Shown here: piece after piece, positions 58,589 through 64,000 of the stretch
Layout: each line of letters starts with the position of its first letter
Position numbering within the stretch: the first letter of the stretch is position 1
Source of the DNA: Sphingomonas crocodyli
GTDB taxonomy: Bacteria; Pseudomonadota; Alphaproteobacteria; Sphingomonadales; Sphingomonadaceae
DNA: 64,000 nt
Direction of reading: 5' to 3'
Assembly (NCBI RefSeq): GCF_004005865.1
Contig: NZ_SACN01000001.1
Coordinates: forward strand, 1,364,001-1,428,000
The notes under the pieces: model-generated
The model's database searches: none
What the model saw: the letters and a program-made list of their open reading frames with translations, nothing else
What the model was told of the DNA's origin: nothing
Translations under genes and position numbers: made by a program

Positions 58589-59437
58589 TTACCAAACAGC
58601 GTCCGGATAGGTGCGTGGCAGATATTGCATCGTCGCCAGCAAATGACCCAGATGCTCGCTGTGATGACCGACCCGGCCGCCTTTCACACCACGAGGATAT
58701 TCGGGCAGGGGGAGGGTGGCATCACGCAGAACCCGATTGATTGTAGCATCGAAGCGTTGGCGCAGGGCTGCGCGATCAACGGCGATCCCTAAATCAGCGA
58801 GCGCCTGCTCACTCGGATCCATGTCGAACATCTCGTCGACAAAGCGCCAGAACCAATCGAGCCCTTCGACCATGCGGCCGCGGCTTTCGTCGGTTCCGTC
58901 GCCCAGTCGGATTACCCAGTCAGCGGATAGCTCGGCGTGATAAGCGATCTCTTTGACGGCCTTGGCAGCGATCGCAGCAATATGCGGATCAGTCGAACTG
59001 GCGAGGCCCTCGAAAAGGGCCAACTGCGCTGTGGAGAAAAGAAACTGGCGCGCCATCGTCTGGGCAAAGTCGCCATTGGGTTGCTCGACGAGCAGGCAGT
59101 TGCGGAAAGCCAGTACGTCTCGATGGAAAGCTAACTTGTCACCGTCGCGGCCTTTGCCCTCAACCTCGCCAGCAAGGTCGAGGAAAAAAGTCGCCTGGCC
59201 GATCAAGTCGAGGCCGATATTGGCGAGACTTAGATCGACCTCCAAAATGGGGGCATGGCCGCACCATTCCGTAAGCCGTTGGCCAAGGATCAGGCTGTCG
59301 TCGCCCAGGCGCAGCAGATAATCAAACAGCGCAGGATGTGATGCGGTGGGCTCGCCAGCGGCAAAGCTACCGCCGTGCGCGGCCTTTTCGGCCGCAGCGA
59401 CGGCATCCGGCTGGATCGTGGGAAGGGAGGGCGTCAT
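58589..59437 (-). CDS. paaC: Phenylacetyl-CoA epoxidase structural subunit
   Basis: Encodes 282 residues from the ATG at 59437, which overlaps paaB by ATGA. Ferritin-like subunit: LFDYLLRLGDDSLILGQRLTEWCGHAP, NIGLDLIGQA and VKEIAYHAELSADWVIRLGDGTDES are PaaC signatures. It pairs with PaaA and holds it in the active form. The longer open frame upstream is inside paaB. Confidence 0.95.
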   Translation of the reverse strand: MTPSLPTIQPDAVAAAEKAAHGGSFAAGEPTASHPALFDYLLRLGDDSLILGQRLTEWCGHAPILEVDLSLANIGLDLIGQATFFLDLAGEVEGKGRDGDKLAFHRDVLAFRNCLLVEQPNGDFAQTMARQFLFSTAQLALFEGLASSTDPHIAAIAAKAVKEIAYHAELSADWVIRLGDGTDESRGRMVEGLDWFWRFVDEMFDMDPSEQALADLGIAVDRAALRQRFDATINRVLRDATLPLPEYPRGVKGGRVGHHSEHLGHLLATMQYLPRTYPDAVW

Positions 59438-59721
59438 CAGATGTGCGTCACGACGTCGGGGATGTCGTAGAAGGTCGGATGCCGATAGATCTTGCTTTCC
59501 GCCGGCTCGAACAGTGGACCAGCTTGAGCCGGATCCGATGCGACGATGTCGCTCGACTTCACGACCCATAGGCTCACGCCTTCCAAGCGACGTGTGTAGA
59601 CGTCTCGAGCGTGGCGTACTGCCAGCACCGCATCAGGTGCATGAACTGAGCCTACATGCTTGTGGCTAAGACCGCCCTTAGAGCGAATGAATACTTCCCA
59701 GAGAGGCCAATCGTGGCTCAT
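59437..59721 (-). CDS. paaB: Phenylacetyl-CoA epoxidase subunit PaaB
   Basis: Encodes 94 residues: WPLWEVFIRSKGGLSHKHVGSVHAPDA is diagnostic. This small subunit bridges PaaAC heterodimers in the epoxidase complex. It starts 24 bases after paaA and overlaps paaC by ATGA. Confidence 0.96.
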   Translation of the reverse strand: MSHDWPLWEVFIRSKGGLSHKHVGSVHAPDAVLAVRHARDVYTRRLEGVSLWVVKSSDIVASDPAQAGPLFEPAESKIYRHPTFYDIPDVVTHI

Positions 59722-59745
59722 CGTCCTATCACCTTTTGATTTTCG

Positions 59746-60738
59746 TCAGGCAGCCAAGCGAGCGCGCCGCTTCGCCTCGTGCGCGTCAGCGGCTTCGCGA
59801 ACCCACGCACCGTTGTCCCAGGCTTCGCGGCGCGCCTTCAGACGCTCTTTGGCCGTTGGGCCTTCGCCACGCACCACGGCGTAGAATTCTTCCCAGTCGA
59901 CTTCGCCAAAGTCATATCCGCCCTTCACCTCGTTCCACGTAACGGCAGGGTCGGGAACCGTAAGGCCCAGATAGTCCGCCTGGGGCACGGTGATATCGAC
60001 GAACTTTTGACGCAGATCGTCATTGCTGTCGCGCTTGATGCGCCAGCGGAAGCTCTGGGCAGAATTGGGGGAATTGGCGTCCGGCGGACCAAACATCATC
60101 AGCGACGGCCACCACCAACGGTTGAGTGCGTCTTGCGCCATCGCCTTTTGTTCAGGCGTGCCATTGGCCATAGCCATCATGATCTCGTAGCCCTGGCGCT
60201 GGTGGAAGCTCTCTTCCTTGCAGACCTTCACCATTGCGCGCGCATAGGGGCCATAAGAGGTCCGCTGCAGCGGCACTTGGTTCATGATGGCCGCGCCATC
60301 GACCAACCAACCAATCGCACCAATGTCGGCCCACGTGAGCGTCGGGTAGTTGAAGATCGTGCTGTACTTCGCTTTGCCGCTATGCAGAGCGTCGATCATG
60401 TCCTCACGGCTCGTGCCCAGGGTTTCGGCTGCGCAGTAGAGATACAGACCGTGACCGCCCTCATCCTGCACCTTGGCCAGCAACACGGCTTTGCGGCGCA
60501 GCGACGGCGCACGGGTGAGCCAATTGCCTTCCGGTAGCATGCCGACAATTTCGCTATGGGCATGCTGGGAAATCTGGCGAACGAGCGTTTTACGATAGGC
60601 GTCCGGCATCCAGTCTTTGGGTTCGATAAAATCATCGGCCGCGACGCGAGCCTCGAAGGCTGCCAGCAGCTCTGGATCTTCCTGCACCAGCGGGACGGGG
60701 GCCTTGGAATCGGCCTTCCCGAGTTCGGTCGTGTACAT
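59746..60738 (-). CDS. paaA: Phenylacetyl-CoA epoxidase catalytic subunit
   Basis: Encodes 330 residues of the diiron ferritin-like PaaA family: [35 protein letters not shown] and [13 protein letters not shown] contribute the Glu/His iron ligands. It epoxidises the ring of phenylacetyl-CoA with oxygen. It has a good ribosome site (CAGGAGAG) and its own promoter with a palindrome 30-50 bases upstream. Confidence 0.96.
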   Translation of the reverse strand: MYTTELGKADSKAPVPLVQEDPELLAAFEARVAADDFIEPKDWMPDAYRKTLVRQISQHAHSEIVGMLPEGNWLTRAPSLRRKAVLLAKVQDEGGHGLYLYCAAETLGTSREDMIDALHSGKAKYSTIFNYPTLTWADIGAIGWLVDGAAIMNQVPLQRTSYGPYARAMVKVCKEESFHQRQGYEIMMAMANGTPEQKAMAQDALNRWWWPSLMMFGPPDANSPNSAQSFRWRIKRDSNDDLRQKFVDITVPQADYLGLTVPDPAVTWNEVKGGYDFGEVDWEEFYAVVRGEGPTAKERLKARREAWDNGAWVREAADAHEAKRRARLAA

Positions 60739-60761
60739 CCAACTCTCCTGTCGTTGCCCGC

Positions 60762-60790
60762 TATATAAAATAGACCGACCGTACGGTCAA
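60762..60790 (-). promoter_or_regulatory. paaA promoter overlapped by a 12-bp palindrome
   Basis: On the minus strand TTGACC (60790-60785), a 17-base spacer and TATATA (60767-60762) form a near-consensus sigma-70 promoter. GACCGTACGGTC (60777-60788), a perfect palindrome, overlaps the -35 box. TetR-type PaaR repressors of other proteobacteria bind similar CCGnnCGG sites, so repression relieved by phenylacetyl-CoA is likely; no such gene is in the window. Confidence 0.75.
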
Positions 60791-60796
60791 TTAATA

Positions 60797-61999
60797 TCAA
60801 ACACGCTCAATCGCCAGAGCGATGCCTTGGCCGACACCAATGCACATCGTGCAAATGGCTCGCGTCGCTTGGCGGCGCTGAAGCTCTTCGGTCGCTGTCA
60901 GAACAAGCCGGGCCCCTGACATGCCAAGCGGATGGCCCAACGCAATGGCGCCGCCATTGGGATTTACGTGGTCCGCATCATCGGGAAGGCCGAGTTGGCG
61001 CAGCACAGCGAGGCCTTGTGCCGCAAAAGCTTCGTTCAGCTCGATCAGGTCGAACTCGCTGATCGTAAGGCCTAGCCGCGCCATAAGGCGTTCGGATGCA
61101 GGGGCGGGGCCGATGCCCATGATCCTAGGCTCAACGCCCGCGACGGCTGTGCCGAGAACGCGCGCGCGAGGTGTCAGGCCGTGGCGGCGAACGGCCTCCT
61201 CGCTGGCAATGATGACAGCCGCCGCGCCATCATTCACCCCTGAGGCATTACCAGCCGTGATGGTGCCGTCAGCACGGACGATCGGCTTAAGCTTTGCAAG
61301 CGCATCGACATTGGTTTCGCGCGGATGCTCATCGCGTGTGATCAGCAGCGGGTCGCCCTTTTTCTGGGGCACTGGCACCGCAACAATCTCAGCATCGAAG
61401 CGTCCGCTTGCTTGTGCAGCAGCGGCGCGGCGCTGGCTCTCAACGGCAAAGCGGTCCTGATCCTCTCGGCTAATCCCGAAATCCTGAGCGACATTTTCGG
61501 CCGTTTCAGGCATTGAATCGATGCCGAACTCAGCCTTCAGCTGCTTGTTGACGAAGCGCCAGCCGATGGTGGTGTCATAGACCGCATTGGCACGCGCAAA
61601 GGCGGTCTCAGCTTTTGGCATGACGAACGGGGCTCGGCTCATGCTCTCAACGCCGCCCGCAACGATGAAATCAGCTTCGCCCGCTTTGATCGCGCGCGCG
61701 GCATAAGCAACGGCGTCCATGCCCGAGCCGCACAGGCGATTAATTGTCGTGCCGGGCGCGGTTGTCCCAAGGCCAGCGAGCAGGGCCGCCATACGGGCGA
61801 CGTTGCGATTGTCCTCGCCGGCTTGGTTTGCGCACCCCATCAAGATGTCATCGAGTGCGCTCCAGTCGATGCCGCTATTGCGTTCGCGAAGCGCGCGCAG
61901 CGGGATGGCAGCGAGATCATCGGCTCGGATGCCCGCAATGGACCCAGCGTAACGGCCGATGGGAGTGCGGATCGCATCACAGATAAAGGCTTCGGCCAC
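60797..61999 (-). CDS. paaJ: Thiolase of the phenylacetate pathway (3-oxoadipyl-CoA thiolase)
   Basis: Encodes 400 residues from the GTG at 61999 (GGAG 7 bases upstream), matching PcaF/PaaJ length. Active-site Cys90 (NRLCGSGMDAV), GGAIALGHPLGMSGAR histidine and CMCIGVGQG second cysteine are present. It cleaves 3-oxoadipyl-CoA (and 3-oxo-5,6-dehydrosuberyl-CoA) to acetyl-CoA and succinyl-CoA. It starts 4 bases after paaI. Confidence 0.94.
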   Translation of the reverse strand: MAEAFICDAIRTPIGRYAGSIAGIRADDLAAIPLRALRERNSGIDWSALDDILMGCANQAGEDNRNVARMAALLAGLGTTAPGTTINRLCGSGMDAVAYAARAIKAGEADFIVAGGVESMSRAPFVMPKAETAFARANAVYDTTIGWRFVNKQLKAEFGIDSMPETAENVAQDFGISREDQDRFAVESQRRAAAAQASGRFDAEIVAVPVPQKKGDPLLITRDEHPRETNVDALAKLKPIVRADGTITAGNASGVNDGAAAVIIASEEAVRRHGLTPRARVLGTAVAGVEPRIMGIGPAPASERLMARLGLTISEFDLIELNEAFAAQGLAVLRQLGLPDDADHVNPNGGAIALGHPLGMSGARLVLTATEELQRRQATRAICTMCIGVGQGIALAIERV

Positions 62000-62003
62000 A
62001 GGG

Positions 62004-62450
62004 CTACTCCTCAAGAGGGAGGATTGCTCCGCCGATCGTGCGGGACAGTCCTTGGAAATATGCAATGGGTCGACCGGCCTTCGTGCGGACGTCGACCCGG
62101 TAGGAGCCCGAGCGGCCGATAACGGCGTCCTCATAGGCTTCAGCAATCAACACATCGCCTTCATGGGCTGGTGCTAGAAAATGGATGGAGGCTTGCTGCG
62201 CGACGGTGATCTGGTTGCGGCTATTGCAGGCATAAGCGAACGCGGTGTCTGCCAGCGCGAAGATCATGCCGCCATGTGCCGTTCGGTGGCCATTGAGCAT
62301 GTCGGCGCGAAGCACCATGCGCACCCGCGCATAGCCGACTTTTGCCGTCTCGATCACAAGGCCCCAGTTGGACGCTGTGCCTTCGCGCTCTAGCATCGCG
62401 TCGGCGACATTGCGGGCTAGATGGTCGGCGTCTTGGATGGGCGAACTCAT
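62004..62450 (-). CDS. paaI: Phenylacetate-pathway hotdog thioesterase
   Basis: Encodes 148 residues: hotdog fold with NGHRTAHGGMIFALADTAFAYACNS (His59 and Asp68 at the active site). It hydrolyses dead-end phenylacetyl-CoA derivatives and frees CoA. It overlaps paaH by ATGA. Confidence 0.94.
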   Translation of the reverse strand: MSSPIQDADHLARNVADAMLEREGTASNWGLVIETAKVGYARVRMVLRADMLNGHRTAHGGMIFALADTAFAYACNSRNQITVAQQASIHFLAPAHEGDVLIAEAYEDAVIGRSGSYRVDVRTKAGRPIAYFQGLSRTIGGAILPLEE

Positions 62451-63904
62451 CGAGGATCGAAAAACGGTGAGGGCTCGTACATCGAGTCTTTTTCCGCGTG
62501 GGCGATGTTGCTCAGAGCGGTTCGAACTCGGTCATGGCCAATGCGTCGGGCCCATCCCAACGGGCCCTCGGGATGATTAGCGCCATGTAGCATGGCCTCG
62601 TCGATGCCATTGGCATCTGCCACCTCGTCTATCTCGGCATCCGCAGCAGCGTTAGCGAGCTGGGCCAAGGTGCGCAGCACGACCTGGCCGGCACGATCAG
62701 GTACGATCACAACCCTGCGACCGATCGCTTGGAGGAGCCCTGTCGCCGCCATCGCATGGGTTGGGGATCGCGCGCTAATTACGCATGTGGTGGCAGTGGC
62801 AAAGTCCCGCACATGATCGATAAGAATATCAACGCCAGGCCTTTGGTCGAACCGTCGCCCATCGCCCAGCGCCATGACGCTATCCCCGATACGGATCATG
62901 TCGGGTTCGAGCGTTGGGTCATTGACGACGGCAATCTTGGCGGCACGTGCTTCAGCGCCAAGGGGAGCGAGAAGGTCTAGGACGCAAAGCGCGATTTCTA
63001 CTGGTGCTAAGGCTGGCTCGGCAAAATCAGCTACAGGCAGCTTTTTCCCGTGATCATAGACGCCAAGGCCTGATTTGCAGCCAAGGCGCCCCGCCTCAAC
63101 CAAGGCGCGCTGAGCTTTTTGTGGGCGAAATCGGGTCCGGCCAGCATAAGCGTCATGGACCGAGCATGCGACGGTGAAGTTGACGTCGTGGCCGATCATA
63201 TCCGCCAGCCCTAATGGCCCCATACGAAAGCCGCCGGCACCGGTCATGGCTGCGTCGACTGTCGCCGGTGCAATTCCGTCATCCACGGCCGCAAAGCCCT
63301 CGCCATAATATGGGCGAGCCACACGGTTGACGATGAAGCCCGGCACGTCGCGGACAACCACCGGATGCTTGCCCCAAGCGAGCATGAGATTGACCATCGC
63401 AGCAATGACAGTTTGGCTAGTTTTGGGGCCTGCAATTACCTCGACGAGCTTCATTGCCGGCACTGGATTGAAGAAATGAAGGCCTAAGAAGCGATCTGGT
63501 GTGGCGAGGGCTTGAGCCAGTTCGCCGATCCCCAACGACGAGGTGTTGCTTGCGATAGGCATGTTGCACAATGCGACGCGCGCGATCGTGCCGATGAGAT
63601 GCTGTTTGGCGTCGAGCTTTTCGACGATAGCTTCGATCACCAGCGATTTGCGAGCGACCTGCGTAAGCTCCGTTGACCATGTGATCCGCGCTTCAATCTC
63701 GTCGCGTGCGGCAGGCTCCAGTCGGCGCTTAGCAACCGCTGTGTCGAGAGCGGCCTTCACGGACGCCCGACCTCGGCTGAGTGCTGCGGGATCCTGATCC
63801 ACGACGGTGACAGGATGGCCAACCGTTGCTGCCACTTGGGCTATTCCTGCCCCCATAGTGCCAGCGCCGACGACCGCGATCGGATGGGTGGTGCGAATCT
63901 CCAT
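62447..63904 (-). CDS. paaH: 3-Hydroxyadipyl-CoA dehydrogenase
   Basis: Encodes 485 residues from the ATG at 63904. N-terminal NAD loop AVVGAGTMGAGIAQ (10-23), SNTSSLGI, GLHFFNPVPAMKLVEVI and GFIVNRVARPYYGE are classic for 3-hydroxyacyl-CoA dehydrogenases; the second half is a tandem C-terminal domain, as in PaaH/PaaC-type two-domain enzymes. It oxidises 3-hydroxyadipyl-CoA with NAD. First paa gene seen; paaG and paaF may be elsewhere. Confidence 0.93.
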   Translation of the reverse strand: MEIRTTHPIAVVGAGTMGAGIAQVAATVGHPVTVVDQDPAALSRGRASVKAALDTAVAKRRLEPAARDEIEARITWSTELTQVARKSLVIEAIVEKLDAKQHLIGTIARVALCNMPIASNTSSLGIGELAQALATPDRFLGLHFFNPVPAMKLVEVIAGPKTSQTVIAAMVNLMLAWGKHPVVVRDVPGFIVNRVARPYYGEGFAAVDDGIAPATVDAAMTGAGGFRMGPLGLADMIGHDVNFTVACSVHDAYAGRTRFRPQKAQRALVEAGRLGCKSGLGVYDHGKKLPVADFAEPALAPVEIALCVLDLLAPLGAEARAAKIAVVNDPTLEPDMIRIGDSVMALGDGRRFDQRPGVDILIDHVRDFATATTCVISARSPTHAMAATGLLQAIGRRVVIVPDRAGQVVLRTLAQLANAAADAEIDEVADANGIDEAMLHGANHPEGPLGWARRIGHDRVRTALSNIAHAEKDSMYEPSPFFDPR

Positions 63905-63916
63905 GAGCGCTCGACT

Positions 63917-63935
63917 AACCCGAAAATATCGGGTT
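63917..63935. repeat. Inverted repeat upstream of paaH
   Basis: Perfect 7-base arms AACCCGA and TCGGGTT around AAATA, 12 bases before the paaH start. It may be an operator or a leader hairpin. Confidence 0.4.
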
Positions 63936-63949
63936 GCCAATAATTGTCT

Positions 63950-63961
63950 GACCGGGCAGTC
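63950..63961 (+). promoter_or_regulatory. Second paa-type operator and rightward promoter candidate
   Basis: GACCGGGCAGTC resembles the paaA palindrome with the same 5-2-5 spacing. On the plus strand TTGTCT (63945-63950) lies 17 bases before an ATAAAT, mirroring the paaA promoter, so a divergent gene probably starts near 63983 or 63997 (the latter with GAGGG upstream) and runs off the window. Confidence 0.45.
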
Positions 63962-64000
63962 TATTAATAAATACAGCCTGGAAATGAGGGATTGGGATGT

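Overview
The window looks like a chromosomal (or large-replicon) catabolic island of a sphingomonad-type alphaproteobacterium. The grounds are four large TonB-dependent receptors with the N-terminal style typical of Sphingomonadales, a MucR-type regulator, high-GC codon use, and dense catabolic operons each with its own LysR regulator and MFS transporter. I saw no rRNA, tRNA, insertion sequence, CRISPR array or origin. All family calls come from reading the sequence, not from database searches.

Region 1 (about 0.2-35.1 kb) appears to be one regulon for uptake and oxidation of an unidentified amine, imino acid or N-substituted amino acid. It holds receptor 1 with a HyuA/HyuB ATP-dependent hydantoinase/oxoprolinase pair and an MFS transporter, a RidA imine deaminase, and three copies of a three-subunit flavin/[2Fe-2S] amine dehydrogenase (HcnABC / opine oxidase / D-hydroxyproline dehydrogenase type). 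It also holds two enolase-superfamily epimerase-like proteins, two paralogous MFS transporters, receptors 2 and 3, an esterase and three paralogous LysR regulators. Two dehydrogenase-MFS-enolase operons (19.2-24.6 kb and 29.8-35.1 kb) are diverged copies in opposite orientation. A shared 17-bp element, CATAACC-N5-GAATA on the gene strand, lies exactly 18 bp upstream of a CTTTGAC/-35-like box at six promoters, with a seventh in the same layout. This is strong sequence evidence for a common LysR-controlled regulon, and I consider it the most interesting signal here.

Region 2 (35.2-45.9 kb) is an aromatic amino acid module: alanine dehydrogenase, phenylalanine 4-monooxygenase, a divergent Lrp/AsnC regulator, then a tightly packed operon. 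That operon runs tryptophan dioxygenase, kynurenine formamidase, kynureninase, a nitrilase-superfamily enzyme, a gentisate-dioxygenase-like bicupin, a fumarylacetoacetate-hydrolase-family enzyme, maleate isomerase, a flavin reductase and a shikimate kinase. Read in order it suggests tryptophan to anthranilate plus alanine, then a gentisate-like ring cleavage that keeps the nitrogen as an amide, ending in fumarate. The anthranilate hydroxylase this would need is not in the window.

Region 3 (46.0-57.0 kb) is a second module of unknown substrate: MFS transporter, C-N hydrolase, RraA-like protein lacking the usual arginine, MmgE/PrpD protein, alpha/beta hydrolase and receptor 4, with a divergent LysR, then a TauD-type dioxygenase and another LysR gene.

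Region 4 (57.0-63.9 kb) is the phenylacetate pathway (paaH-I-J-A-B-C-D-E order, all minus strand). It has a well-formed promoter containing a 12-bp palindrome in front of paaA and a related site near the right edge. paaG, paaF, paaK and paaZ are not in the window.
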